Below are positions 51,597-62,265 of a stretch of DNA of 64,000 nt, piece after piece (position 1 is the stretch's first letter; each line of letters starts with the position of its first letter). The DNA comes from Eggerthella sinensis. Lineage in GTDB: Bacteria; Actinomycetota; Coriobacteriia; Coriobacteriales; Eggerthellaceae. The notes under the pieces are model-generated. The model did not search any database and had not been told where the DNA came from. It was given only the letters and a program-made list of their open reading frames with translations. Where the stretch lies: assembly GCF_003339815.1 (NCBI RefSeq), contig NZ_PPTT01000015.1, forward strand, positions 32,049-96,048, given 5' to 3'. Both the position numbers and the translations under genes were made by a program.

Positions 51597-53200
51597 CAGC
51601 CGGGGCAGTAGGCGCAGGCGGCAGGTGCGGCCGCGATGCCGCCGAGAGCGCTCTCACGCAGCTCGAACGGCAGCGAGCGTCCCACCTTGCGCATGGCTTC
51701 CACCGTCTGATCGAAGTCCACGAGGTTGCCGATGCCGGCCAGCGCAATCTGCGCGCTCACGAGCGCGATGGCCGCGCCTGCGGCGTTGCGCTTCTGGCAG
51801 GGTTCCTCCACCAATCCGGCGATGGGGTCGCACACGAGCCCCATCATGTTCGTCAGCGCGTTGCTGGCCGCGGCGAAGCACTGCGCGGGCGTGCCGCCCA
51901 TGAGCTCGACGGACGCCGCGGCGGCCATGGCGGCGGCCGACCCGATCTCGGCCTGACAGCCCCCTTCGGCCCCCGACACGGTGGCGTTGCGCGTGATGAG
52001 GTAGCCGATGGCCGCGGCGGCGGCAAGGGCGCGCGCCAGGTCGGCGTCGGCGTAGCCGCGCGTGTGCTGCAGCGCCAGCAGCACGCCGGGCAGCACGCCC
52101 GAGGAGCCGGCGGTGGGCGCCGCCACGATGCGGCCCATCGACGCGTTCGTCTCGAGCACCGCCATCGCGTAGGCCGTCGCGCGCGACAGTTGGTCGTCGC
52201 ACAGCTCGCCGCCGCGGCGATGCAGGTCGGCCAGCTTGCGCGCCTCGCCGCCGATGAGCCCGCCCATGGAGGGCAGCGCCTCGTCGATGGGCTGCTGCGC
52301 GGAGCGCTTCATCACGCTCAGAGCCTCGTCCAGGTAGCACGCGGCGTTGTCGGCGTAGCCGAGGGTGGCGGCCAGCGCCGCCTCGCGCGCGAGGAAGGCT
52401 TCGGACAGGGAGGCCTCGTGCGCTTCGCAGTAGGCGAGCAGGGCCGCTCCGTTGGCGAAGTCGAGCTCGGCGAACCGCTGCAGCGCGTCGGCCGCGTCGG
52501 GCACGTCGATGCGCGAGCAGCCGGGCCGCGTGTCGCCCGGGATGATGCGCACGTCCAGGATGGCGGGATGGTCTTCGATGGCGGCCTTCGTCTCGGCGCC
52601 CACCGCCTGGTCGGTTTCCAGCACGGTGTAGGCGATCTCGCCCTTGCGCTCGCGGTACATGCGCGTGGTGGCGATGTTCACGTCCTGCTCGGTGATGCAG
52701 TGCGCGATGTGGGCGAGCACGCCCTTCTCGTCGCGCTGCCGCACGACGATGCTCGTGCTCTCGCCCGTGATGCACACGTCGATGTCGTCGATCTTGCGAA
52801 TGACGGCCGCGCCGCCGCCGATGCTCTCGCCGCGCACGTCCATCGCGTTGCCCGCGGCGTCCACGATGCGGATGTCGATGGTGTTGGGATGGTCGTAGTC
52901 GGCGTCGGGCAGGGTGCGGAAGGAGAACGCGAGCCCCGCTCGCTCGGCCAGGTTGAACGAGTCGCGGATGCGCAGGTCGTCGGTTTCCATGCTCAGCATG
53001 CCGGCCACGAGCGCCTTGTCGGTGCCGTGCCCCGTGAGCGTGTGGGCGAACGACCCGAGCAGCCGGAACTCCACCGCTGCGGGGTCGGCCAGGCACAGGC
53101 GCCGCGCCATGAAGGCGATGCGCAGCGCGCCCGCGGTGTGCGAGCTCGAAGGGCCCACCATGATGGGGCCGATGATGTCGGTGAGGCCGAGTGTGTCCAT
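51593..53200 (-). CDS. sdaA: L-serine ammonia-lyase, iron-sulfur-dependent, single chain
   Basis: Deaminates L-serine to pyruvate and ammonia through a [4Fe-4S] cluster. 535 residues with the beta domain first (GPSSSHTAGALRIA, then an ACT-like region VVRQRDEKGVLAHIAHCI) and the alpha domain after. Cluster cysteines are in EGGCQAEIG, LVCDPIAG and EEPCQKRN. The chain ends CAYCPGC, and a C-terminal Cys acting as cluster ligand in the resting state is known for this family. The fused beta-alpha order is as in E. coli SdaA. ATG 53200. Confidence 0.95.
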   Translation of the reverse strand: MDTLGLTDIIGPIMVGPSSSHTAGALRIAFMARRLCLADPAAVEFRLLGSFAHTLTGHGTDKALVAGMLSMETDDLRIRDSFNLAERAGLAFSFRTLPDADYDHPNTIDIRIVDAAGNAMDVRGESIGGGAAVIRKIDDIDVCITGESTSIVVRQRDEKGVLAHIAHCITEQDVNIATTRMYRERKGEIAYTVLETDQAVGAETKAAIEDHPAILDVRIIPGDTRPGCSRIDVPDAADALQRFAELDFANGAALLAYCEAHEASLSEAFLAREAALAATLGYADNAACYLDEALSVMKRSAQQPIDEALPSMGGLIGGEARKLADLHRRGGELCDDQLSRATAYAMAVLETNASMGRIVAAPTAGSSGVLPGVLLALQHTRGYADADLARALAAAAAIGYLITRNATVSGAEGGCQAEIGSAAAMAAAASVELMGGTPAQCFAAASNALTNMMGLVCDPIAGLVEEPCQKRNAAGAAIALVSAQIALAGIGNLVDFDQTVEAMRKVGRSLPFELRESALGGIAAAPAACAYCPGC

Positions 53201-53298
53201 GGGTGCTCCTCGGGTGACGTGCGGACGTGCGACAGGTGCGCGCCTATGGTATCACGGGCGACGTTCGCCGTCTGCGCTTGCTTTCTGGCTCTTTCGTG

Positions 53299-53317
53299 AC
53301 GTTTCGGATCGAAACGT
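53299..53317. promoter_or_regulatory. Palindrome upstream of the pyrophosphatase gene
   Basis: ACGTTTCG-GAT-CGAAACGT, perfect 8-bp arms, 150 bp before the pyrophosphatase start and 99 bp upstream of the serine dehydratase start. A TATACT -10-like hexamer follows at about 53350. Operator-like; no T-tract. Confidence 0.5.
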
Positions 53318-53467
53318 TTGATCGGGGAACCCTCGTTTCGCTCGTGCGGCTATACTGTATGCTTCTATGCCGCAGCGTCCCGATGCGTCGGGCAGCGGCG
53401 AGGAATCAGCACACCATCAGAAACGGGGCGTCGCGTCACGCGCGCTCCCACGTAAGGAGAACAGCAG

Positions 53468-54835
53468 ATGTCGGCACCGGTTATCGTCGTGGGTCACAAG
53501 AACCCGGACAACGATTCCATTTGCGCAGCGGTGGGTTACGCCTACCTCAAGAACGAGCTTGCGCGCCGCGCGGCGGGCGATGGAGAGCCGTCGCGGGTGT
53601 ACGTGCCCGCCCGCCTGGGTCCGCTGCCGCCGGAGAGCGCCTGGGTTCTCGAGGAGAACGGCGTGCCCGCGCCCGAGATCGTGAGCCACGTGCACGCGCG
53701 CGTCGGCGACGTGATGACGCCCAACCCCATTTCCATCGGCCACGACGCCACGCTGCTCGAGGCGGGGCGCCTGCTGCGCCAGCACAACGTGCGCGCCCTC
53801 GTGGTGACCAACGACGACGGCACGTACCGCGGCCTCATCACCACGCGCATGATCGCCGAGCGCTACATCGCCGCCACCGACGCGCTCGAGGACGGCAACA
53901 TGAACGAGATGGCCGTCGCGGGCAACCTCATCGCGTCGCTCGGCCAGAAGGTGGACGACATCACCGAGACCGACGTGCTCGTGCTTGACAAGGAAGGCCT
54001 GCTCAAGGAAGCCATCGAGGACCTCATGGCCAGCGAGCTGCGCGAGGCCGTCGTGCTCAACGACGACGGGCTGGCCATCGGCATCGTCACGCGCTCCGAT
54101 GTGGCCGTGCGCCCGAAGCGCAAGGTGGTGCTCGTGGACCACAACGAGACGCGCCAGGCCGCGAACGGCATCGAAGAGGCCGAGATCGTGGAAATCATCG
54201 ACCACCACCGCATTGCCGACGTGATGACGGCGAACCCCATCCAGTTCCTCAACCTGCCCGTGGGGTCCACCGCCACCATCGTCACCATGGAGTTCCGCAA
54301 GTACGGCGTGGAAATCCCGCCGACCATCGCCCGCGTGCTGCTGTCGGCCATCATGACCGACACGGTCATCCTCAAGTCGCCCACCACCACGCCCGTCGAC
54401 CACGAGCAAGTGGCCTACCTCGCCGACATCGCCGGCGTGGACCCCACTGAGTTCGGCCTGGCCGTGTTCAAGTGCCGCGGCGGCGAGGATAACATGTCGG
54501 TGGACAAGCTCGTGGGCGCCGACGCCAAGGAGTTCCAAATCGGCGACGCCACCGTGCTCATCGCGCAGCACGAGACGGTGGACCTGCCTGCCGTCATGAA
54601 GCGCGAAGAGGAGATTCGCGAGCACATGCGCCGTTTGCGCGACGACCACAACTACGAGTTCGTGCTGCTGCTCGTCACCGACATCGTGGCCGAGGGCAGC
54701 CAGTTCCTCTGCGAGGGGAACCGCCGCATCGTGAACCGCGTGTTCGGCATCGAGTGCACGGGCGAGGGCGGTACGTGGATGCCCGGCGTCCTGAGCCGCA
54801 AGAAGCAGGTGGCCGCCCGCATCCTGGGGGCGTAG
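53468..54835 (+). CDS. ppaC: Manganese-dependent inorganic pyrophosphatase with CBS domains (family II)
   Basis: Hydrolyses pyrophosphate to phosphate. 455 residues: DHH-type N-terminus (VGHKNPDNDSICAAVGYAYL), then two CBS domains in the middle (VGDVMTPNPISIGHDATLLEAGR; KEAIEDLMASELREAVVLND), then DHNE, DHHR and the DHHA2 C-terminal domain ending SRKKQVAAR. The CBS pair binds adenine nucleotides and makes activity energy-sensitive in this family. No DRTGG domain is present between the CBS repeats. ATG 53468 after AAGGAG. Confidence 0.95.
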   Translation: MSAPVIVVGHKNPDNDSICAAVGYAYLKNELARRAAGDGEPSRVYVPARLGPLPPESAWVLEENGVPAPEIVSHVHARVGDVMTPNPISIGHDATLLEAGRLLRQHNVRALVVTNDDGTYRGLITTRMIAERYIAATDALEDGNMNEMAVAGNLIASLGQKVDDITETDVLVLDKEGLLKEAIEDLMASELREAVVLNDDGLAIGIVTRSDVAVRPKRKVVLVDHNETRQAANGIEEAEIVEIIDHHRIADVMTANPIQFLNLPVGSTATIVTMEFRKYGVEIPPTIARVLLSAIMTDTVILKSPTTTPVDHEQVAYLADIAGVDPTEFGLAVFKCRGGEDNMSVDKLVGADAKEFQIGDATVLIAQHETVDLPAVMKREEEIREHMRRLRDDHNYEFVLLLVTDIVAEGSQFLCEGNRRIVNRVFGIECTGEGGTWMPGVLSRKKQVAARILGA

Positions 54836-54861
54836 GGGCCGCGGGTCCGCGTGCCGGGCCG

Positions 54862-55746
54862 CTAGGCGCCGAGCGGGGAGGGTTCCCGCCAGCGATCTTC
54901 GAAAAACGAGACGAGGAAGCCGTGGAATGCCGCGGCTTCCTCATTGAGGGGCCCTGCGGCGGGGGCGATTTCGAGCGTGCGCGCGAACGGCTCCTCGCGC
55001 AGCCCGACGAGCCGCGCGCTGCTGTCGTCGAGGCCGCCCCAGCTGCGCTCGGGCCAGAATCCCACGCCCAGCCCCAGGCCGATCATGTTCTTCACCACGG
55101 CGGGGCTGTCGCTTTCGAAGGCCACGCGCGGCGCGAAGCCGGCCTTCGCGCAGGCGTCGTCGCACACCGCGCGAAACGCGCGGCTGCCGGCCAGGCAGAT
55201 GAACGGCTCGTCGGCCAGGTCGGCCAGCGTCAGCGGCCCCGACGCCGCGCGGCCGGACGGCACCGCGACGCCGATGCGCTCCTCGAAGCGCCGGCTCCCG
55301 CTCGCGTCCGCACCGTCCTCGTGCGCCGTGCGCACCGTGCGCACCCGCAGGTCCCAGCGGCGGGCTGCCGCCTCCTGCGTGACGACGAAGCGCGCGGCGG
55401 GATGTGCGGCGCGGTACGCTGCGATGGCGTCGACGGCCAGCCCCGAGGCCGACTCGATGGCGAGGTGCACGGTGGCTTGCTCGCGCCCCACCACCACCGC
55501 CAGCTCCTCGGGCAGGTCGTCGAGGGTTGCCAGGAGGGGACGGATGCGCCGCTCGAGCGCTTCGCCGCACGCCGTCAGCCGCACGTTGCGTCCGACGCGC
55601 TCGAGCAGCGGCACGCCCAGCTCGTGCTCGAGCCGCCGGATGGATTGCGTGAGCGCCGGCTGCGCCACGTTGAGCTTCTTCGCGCTGTTCGTCACGTGCT
55701 GCGTGCGCGCCACCTCGTCGAAGTACCTCAGCTGCTGCAGTTCCAT
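54862..55746 (-). CDS. LysR-family regulator
   Basis: 294 residues: N-terminal winged HTH (LQQLRYFDEVARTQHVTNSA, LNVAQPALTQSIRRLEHELG, PLLERVGRNVRLT) and a C-terminal co-inducer domain. ATG 55746. Divergent from the small membrane protein at 55965, its probable target, across an AT-rich patch with a TTAATC/GATTAA dyad. Confidence 0.9.
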   Translation of the reverse strand: MELQQLRYFDEVARTQHVTNSAKKLNVAQPALTQSIRRLEHELGVPLLERVGRNVRLTACGEALERRIRPLLATLDDLPEELAVVVGREQATVHLAIESASGLAVDAIAAYRAAHPAARFVVTQEAAARRWDLRVRTVRTAHEDGADASGSRRFEERIGVAVPSGRAASGPLTLADLADEPFICLAGSRAFRAVCDDACAKAGFAPRVAFESDSPAVVKNMIGLGLGVGFWPERSWGGLDDSSARLVGLREEPFARTLEIAPAAGPLNEEAAAFHGFLVSFFEDRWREPSPLGA

Positions 55747-55846
55747 TGCCGCCCTTTCGCCCCGCCTGCCGGTTCCATCTTGCCTGTTCCAACCCGCACC
55801 GACGCCATCCGCCCGTCGTTGGGTTTCATAACGTTCATCTTATCAT

Positions 55847-55860
55847 TTAATCAAGATTAA
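55847..55860. promoter_or_regulatory. Dyad in AT-rich patch, candidate LysR operator
   Basis: TTAATC-AA-GATTAA (55847-55860) in the only clearly AT-rich stretch of this divergent intergenic region, 101 bp upstream of the LysR start. Confidence 0.45.
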
Positions 55861-55964
55861 TATATTGGACAGCAGCCGCGCAAGGGCGTAGGGTAGTGGT
55901 CGTTGCGAGGAAGCGAGGCCGGCCGTCGCATGGCGACCCGGCACAGTAAGGAGATGGTGAGCTC

Positions 55965-56255
55965 GTGGCAGAGCTCTTGGAAGCGGCGATGCTCGTGTGT
56001 TTCGGCCTGTCGTGGCCGCTCAACGCGTACAAGAATTACAAGGCCGGCACGGCTGCCGGCGCAAGCTGGCAGTTCATCGCGCTCATCACGGCGGGGTATC
56101 TGGCCGGCATCGCGGCGAAGTTCGTGTCGGGGTCGGTGAACTGGGTGTTGGCCGTCTACCTGCTCAACCTCGTGTGCATCGGCATCAACTGGGCCGTGTA
56201 CTTCCGCAATCGGCGCCTCGACGCGCGGCGGAAGCTGGAGTGCGCCGCCGCGTAA
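55965..56255 (+). CDS. Small three-segment membrane protein
   Basis: 96 residues with three hydrophobic segments. FGLSWPLNAYKNYKAGTAAG resembles the first half of PQ-loop/SemiSWEET-like transporters, but the PQ motif is not exact and I do not assign a function. GTG 55965 is the first in-frame start, 11 bases after AAGGAG. Divergent from LysR. Confidence 0.75.
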   Translation: MAELLEAAMLVCFGLSWPLNAYKNYKAGTAAGASWQFIALITAGYLAGIAAKFVSGSVNWVLAVYLLNLVCIGINWAVYFRNRRLDARRKLECAAA

Positions 56256-56274
56256 AGCGACGGCTTCAGCGCGC

Positions 56275-56302
56275 GGCCCGCGGCGCTTCGGCGCCGCGGG
56301 CC
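56275..56302. terminator. UUCG-loop hairpin between convergent genes
   Basis: GGCCCGCGGCGC (56275-56286), loop TTCG, GCGCCGCGGGCC (56291-56302): a 12-bp perfect stem closed by a stable tetraloop. It serves the membrane protein and nitroreductase genes from either side; T-tracts are weak. Confidence 0.75.
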
Positions 56303-56311
56303 GTCGCGGTC

Positions 56312-56887
56312 TTACAGCAGCACGTCGGACAGGGCGCGCTTCGGCACGTAGTGCACGCCTTCCGCATCGCGCCAGTACTCGGTGGCGCCCCCGGCCGGGA
56401 CGTCCACGATGCGCACGTCCTCCACGGGCCTTCCCAACGCCAGCACCATGTCGGGCTGGAAGCGCTCGGCATCGATGCCGAGGGCCTCGGCCATGCTGCG
56501 CTTCTTGAACGAGGCGATGATGCAGCCGCCGAAGCCCGCCTCAACCGCCTGCAGCATGATGGTTTGCGCGGCGATGCCCTCGTCCCATGCGGTGAACGTG
56601 TCGGCGAGCGTGCGGTCGTTGTCGCGGCAGATCACGATGTAGGCGCTCGGGCGCTCGCCCGCGTCGGGGCCGGGCCAGTCGGGCAGGGCCTTCGCCCATG
56701 CGCAGCAGGCGAACACGCGCTCGCACGCTTTTTCGTCGCTCACGATGGCGTAGCGCAGCGGCTGCGCATTGCCGCTTGACGCCACGAGCCGTGCGGCGTC
56801 GACCCAGGTGGTGAGCAGCTTGTTCCCGATGCGGTCGGCCTCGTCGAATCGGCGATAGCTTCGACAGGTTTTGATGATGTCCTGCAC
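56312..56887 (-). CDS. Nitroreductase-family flavoprotein
   Basis: 191 residues of the FMN-dependent NfsB/FRase-I fold: CRSYRRFDE near the N-terminus (FMN phosphate contact RS.R.), SSGNAQPLRYAIV, and VEAGFGGCIIASFKKRSMAEAL towards the C-terminus. It reduces nitroaromatics, quinones or similar with NAD(P)H; substrate not predictable. ATG 56887 follows GGGAGG. Divergent from the M20 peptidase across a palindromic operator. Confidence 0.88.
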   Translation of the reverse strand: MQDIIKTCRSYRRFDEADRIGNKLLTTWVDAARLVASSGNAQPLRYAIVSDEKACERVFACCAWAKALPDWPGPDAGERPSAYIVICRDNDRTLADTFTAWDEGIAAQTIMLQAVEAGFGGCIIASFKKRSMAEALGIDAERFQPDMVLALGRPVEDVRIVDVPAGGATEYWRDAEGVHYVPKRALSDVLL

Positions 56888-56968
56888 GCGGAACCTCCCT
56901 CGATATCAGGTGACGGATCGCGATTCCCCCGTTGCCGGAGTTCTCGCGTCTTGGATGCCGTCACTGAT

Positions 56969-56994
56969 TATAATGGCTTTCGATAATCGAAAGC
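56969..56994 (+). promoter_or_regulatory. -10 box and overlapping palindromic operator of the M20 peptidase gene
   Basis: TATAAT at 56969-56974 is followed by GCTTTCGAT-A-ATCGAAAGC (56976-56994), a perfect 9-bp palindrome placed over the expected transcription start. This geometry fits repression of the plus-strand gene. The -35 is not clear. Confidence 0.65.
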
Positions 56995-57040
56995 ATCGTC
57001 GATGCCCTTGTTTCGGCTCGACGGCAAGGAAGGACCGCCC

Positions 57041-58153
57041 ATGCAACCGAATCGTCTGCTCGACCTGTTCTGCGAACTCGTCCGCATTGAAAGCCCGTCC
57101 CACCACGAGGCGCCCATGGCCGCCCGCTGCGCCGAGGAGTTGCGCGCGCTCGGCTTCGAGGTGCGCTTCGACGATACAGCGGCGCTGACCTCCTCCGATT
57201 CCGGCAATCTCATCGCGTTTCTGCCCGGCACCGCCGCGGGCCACGTGGTGTTCTCGGCGCACATGGACACGGTGCAGCCCTGCATGGGTATCGAGCCCGT
57301 CGTGATCGACGGCGTGGTGCGCTCGGCCGGCGACACCATCCTGTCCGCCGACGACAAGGCCGGCGTGGCCGCCATCTTCGAGGGGCTGCGTTCCGCGCTC
57401 GAATCCGACGCGCCGCGCCCCGACGTCACCGTGCTGCTCACCACGTGCGAAGAGCAGCATCTGCTGGGATCGAGCGCGCTTGCCGCCGGCGAGCTGCCCG
57501 AGGGCGCGCCCTGCTACGTGCTCGACGCCGACGGCGCTCCCGGCACCATCATCACGGGCGCCCCGTGCCACTGGTCGCTCAACGCCACGTTCGCGGGCCG
57601 CGCGGCGCATGCGGGCGTCGTGCCCGAGGAGGGCATCTCGGCCATCAGCATGGCCGCGGCCGCCATCGACGCCATGCCGCTCGGCCGTCTCGACGAGGCC
57701 ACCACCGCCAACATCGGAGCCATCGAGGGCGGCAGCGCGACGAACGTCGTGCCCGCCTCCTGCACGCTGGCGGGGGAGTGCCGCTCGCTGTACGCCGAGC
57801 GCGCCGAGGCGCAGAAGGCCGCCATGACCGAGGCGCTTGAGGCCGCGGCCGCGCGCTTCGGCGGGACGGTGTCCTACGAGTGGACGAAGAGCTACGACGC
57901 CGTGCTGTTCGACGAGGACGACGAGCTTGTGCAAGCCATCGCCCGCGCCGCCCGCGCAGCCGGCCTCGAGCCGCGCTACCACCACTCCGGCGGCGGCTCC
58001 GACGCGAACGTCCTCGCCGCCCGCGGCGTGCGCCCCATCACGCTCGGTGTCGGCATGGCCAGCTTCCACTCCACCGACGAGCACATAACCGTAGCCGACC
58101 TCGAGGGCACCGCCCGCCTCGTAGAAGCCCTCCTCGCAGAAGGCGCGAAGTAA
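57041..58153 (+). CDS. M20-family peptidase (peptidase T-like)
   Basis: A 370-residue di-zinc exopeptidase. SAHMDTVQP (first metal His and Asp), ADDKAGVAAIFE (bridging Asp), TTCEEQHLLGS (catalytic and metal Glu), then a dimerisation lid (AAHAGVVPEEG, EGGSATNVVPAS). Family members cleave N-terminal residues from tripeptides (PepT/PepT-like). The start is ATG 57041 with AAGGA upstream; an in-frame ATG at 57002 lies at the operator and lacks a ribosome site. Confidence 0.9.
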   Translation: MQPNRLLDLFCELVRIESPSHHEAPMAARCAEELRALGFEVRFDDTAALTSSDSGNLIAFLPGTAAGHVVFSAHMDTVQPCMGIEPVVIDGVVRSAGDTILSADDKAGVAAIFEGLRSALESDAPRPDVTVLLTTCEEQHLLGSSALAAGELPEGAPCYVLDADGAPGTIITGAPCHWSLNATFAGRAAHAGVVPEEGISAISMAAAAIDAMPLGRLDEATTANIGAIEGGSATNVVPASCTLAGECRSLYAERAEAQKAAMTEALEAAAARFGGTVSYEWTKSYDAVLFDEDDELVQAIARAARAAGLEPRYHHSGGGSDANVLAARGVRPITLGVGMASFHSTDEHITVADLEGTARLVEALLAEGAK

Positions 58154-58164
58154 CCCCGCCCCAA

Positions 58165-58221
58165 CCCCTTGCGCCTGGCGAAACCCCGCCGGTCCACCAA
58201 CCTCCCACCAGGCGCAAGGGG
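58165..58221. repeat. 14-bp perfect inverted repeat upstream of parS
   Basis: CCCCTTGCGCCTGG (58165-58178) and CCAGGCGCAAGGGG (58208-58221) with a 29-bp spacer, immediately after the M20 gene and 27 bp before parS. It may act as the M20 terminator (no T-tract). Confidence 0.75.
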
Positions 58222-58248
58222 ACGGCCCCACCGGTCGGCCCCTCCCCA

Positions 58249-58264
58249 TGTTTCACGTGAAACA
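58249..58264. other. parS site (ParB/Spo0J-binding centromere)
   Basis: TGTTTCACGTGAAACA, an exact match to the 16-bp bacterial parS consensus and fully palindromic. It would load ParB for chromosome segregation. parS sites cluster near oriC, so this part of the chromosome is probably origin-proximal. Confidence 0.93.
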
Positions 58265-58295
58265 TCCGTTCGTGCGGGCCTCACGCCGTCGCAAG

Positions 58296-58556
58296 ATGTC
58301 CCTGGTCGAGCAGGGGCCGCATATGCGGAAGCGCGTCTTTCTCGACCAAGGGCTGCCCGTCCCGCTCCACGACGACTTTGAAGATGACCTCGTCATCGCG
58401 GCGGCTCAGCGCATCGACGTGGATTTCGTGGTCACGTTCGACCGGTTGCCCATACATCACGCCCCGGTGGCCTGCCCCGAGCCGTCGGACATGACGGTGC
58501 TGCTGAAAACGCTGGGAAAGGAAGACGATGCCCCAAAAGTTTCCGCAAATTCTTGA
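58296..58556 (+). pseudogene. Remnant of a PIN-domain (VapC-like) toxin gene
   Basis: The frame encodes DFEDDLVIAAAQRIDVDFVV then FDRLPIHHAPVACPEPSDM, which reads like the last 60-70 residues of a PIN-domain protein (second acidic cluster and IVTRN-like strand), without the N-terminal half and first catalytic Asp. The frame runs back into parS (MFHVKH), which is chance. No ribosome site precedes ATG 58296. Interpreted as a decayed toxin gene. Confidence 0.55.
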
Positions 58557-58653
58557 GAAATGGTGAACTTCCCGCCATCATCCCGTACCCCACATGCCCT
58601 TCAACTGGGAAAACGCTTGTCAAGGGGCATGGATACTCCCGGATGCGTGGCGT

Positions 58654-58682
58654 TTGACAACCCTGAGGGGCGATGGTAGAGT
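58654..58682 (+). promoter_or_regulatory. Promoter of the ribosomal str/S10 cluster
   Basis: TTGACA (58654-58659), 17-bp spacer, TAGAGT (58677-58682): near-consensus sigma70-type, leaving a leader of about 130 nt before rpsL. Confidence 0.8.
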
Positions 58683-58818
58683 TCACCTTCGCGTCTTTAC
58701 GGAGACGCACGGTTTCGCGTGCGTACCAGCTGAACGCACTTGGAAACGGTGTTCAACAAGCGGTTCTCCGCATTGGTAGTGGGGAATCGGACAAGCAAGA
58801 GGTAAAAGGAGAGAAGCT

Positions 58819-59190
58819 TTGCCTACCATCAACCAGTTGGTCCGAAAGGGCCGCAAGCAGTCGGTCGACAAGAGCAAGACGCCGGCGCTCAAGGGCAACC
58901 CGCAGAAGCGCGGCGTGTGCACCCGCGTGTTCACGACCACGCCGAAGAAGCCGAACTCGGCCCTTCGTAAGGTCTGCCGCGTGCGCCTCGTCAACGGCAT
59001 GGAAGTGACCGCCTACATCCCGGGCGTCGGCCACAACCTCCAGGAGCACTCCATGGTGCTGCTGCGCGGCGGCCGCGTGAAGGACCTCCCCGGTGTGCGC
59101 TACAAGGTCATCCGCGCCGCGCTCGACTGCGCTGCCGTGGACAACCGCAAGCAGGCTCGCAGCCGTTACGGTGCCAAGCGCCCGAAGTAA
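58819..59190 (+). CDS. rpsL: 30S ribosomal protein S12
   Basis: 123 residues, full-length S12 at the decoding centre. The start is TTG 58819 (protein begins [10 protein letters not shown] after Met), with AAAAGGAG upstream. The streptomycin-determining positions are wild type: [13 protein letters not shown] (Lys42/43) and [12 protein letters not shown] (Lys87/88). First gene of the cluster. Confidence 0.98.
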   Translation: MPTINQLVRKGRKQSVDKSKTPALKGNPQKRGVCTRVFTTTPKKPNSALRKVCRVRLVNGMEVTAYIPGVGHNLQEHSMVLLRGGRVKDLPGVRYKVIRAALDCAAVDNRKQARSRYGAKRPK

Positions 59191-59306
59191 CACCCGCTAA
59201 GACGCGCGGGCCGCAGAACCATCGAAGCCCAAAGGGGGCGCGGTGGGCGGCCTAATGAACGGGGAGAAAGCCGTTCCGAAGCGCGCAGGAATCAGAAGGA
59301 GTACAC

Positions 59307-59777
59307 ATGCCGCGTCGTGCAGCAGCAGTCCGTCGAGAAGTACAGCCGGACGCCCAGTACAACAACCGCCTTGTCACGCAGCTGATCAACAAGATCCTGC
59401 TTGACGGCAAGAAGGCCACCGCCGAGAACATCGTCTACGGTGCGTTCGCCATCGTCGAGGAGAAGACCGCCGGCGACCCGCTGGCCGTGTTCAAGAAGGC
59501 CATGGACAACGTCCGCCCCACGCTCGAAGTCAAGCCGAAGCGTGTCGGCGGCGCCACCTACCAGGTGCCGATGGAAGTCAACTCCCGTCGCGCCACCACG
59601 CTTGCTATCCGTTGGATCGTCGACTTCTCGCGCAAGCGCAAGGAGCACACGATGAAGGAGCGCCTCGCCGCCGAGATCATGGATGCCGCCGAGAACACCG
59701 GCGCGTCGGTGAAGAAGCGCGAGGACCTGTACAAGATGGCCGAGTCGAACCGTGCGTTCTCGCACTACCGCTTCTAA
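59307..59777 (+). CDS. rpsG: 30S ribosomal protein S7
   Basis: 156 residues, the primary binder of the 16S 3' major domain ([19 protein letters not shown]... to FSHYRF). ATG 59307 with AGAAGGAG upstream, 116 bp after rpsL. Confidence 0.98.
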   Translation: MPRRAAAVRREVQPDAQYNNRLVTQLINKILLDGKKATAENIVYGAFAIVEEKTAGDPLAVFKKAMDNVRPTLEVKPKRVGGATYQVPMEVNSRRATTLAIRWIVDFSRKRKEHTMKERLAAEIMDAAENTGASVKKREDLYKMAESNRAFSHYRF

Positions 59778-59791
59778 GGGGGACTCGATAC

Positions 59792-61909
<2,118 letters not shown>

Positions 61910-61942
61910 GGCGTGCACGCGAGCATAACGGAGGAAACGAAA

Positions 61943-62251
61943 GTGGCTAATCAAAAGATTCGCATTCGACTCAAGGGGTACGATCATGAGATCGTGGACC
62001 AGTCCACGAAGCTCATCGTCGATACCGCGCAGAAGACGGGTGCCAAAGTGTCCGGTCCCATTCCGCTGCCGACGGAGCGCAACCTGTACTGCGTCGTCAA
62101 GGGCCCGCACGTCGACAAGGATTCGCGCGAGCAGTTCGAGATGCGCACGCATAAGCGTCTCATCGACATCCTGGAGCCGACCCCTAACACGGTCGATTCC
62201 CTGATGCGCCTCGATCTCCCTGCCGGCGTCGACATCGAGATCAAGCTGTAA
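61943..62251 (+). CDS. rpsJ: 30S ribosomal protein S10
   Basis: 102 residues; also NusE in antitermination. GTG 61943 ([15 protein letters not shown]) with GGAGG upstream. It normally heads the S10 operon; here it follows fusA by 33 bp without a visible terminator, so str and S10 clusters appear joined. Confidence 0.98.
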   Translation: MANQKIRIRLKGYDHEIVDQSTKLIVDTAQKTGAKVSGPIPLPTERNLYCVVKGPHVDKDSREQFEMRTHKRLIDILEPTPNTVDSLMRLDLPAGVDIEIKL

Positions 62252-62265
62252 GGGGGATGTGCGAT

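Noticed and set aside
58248..58295. Gene start MFHVKH
   Set aside because: These codons are the parS palindrome; similarity to a PIN domain begins later and no ribosome site precedes the ATG.
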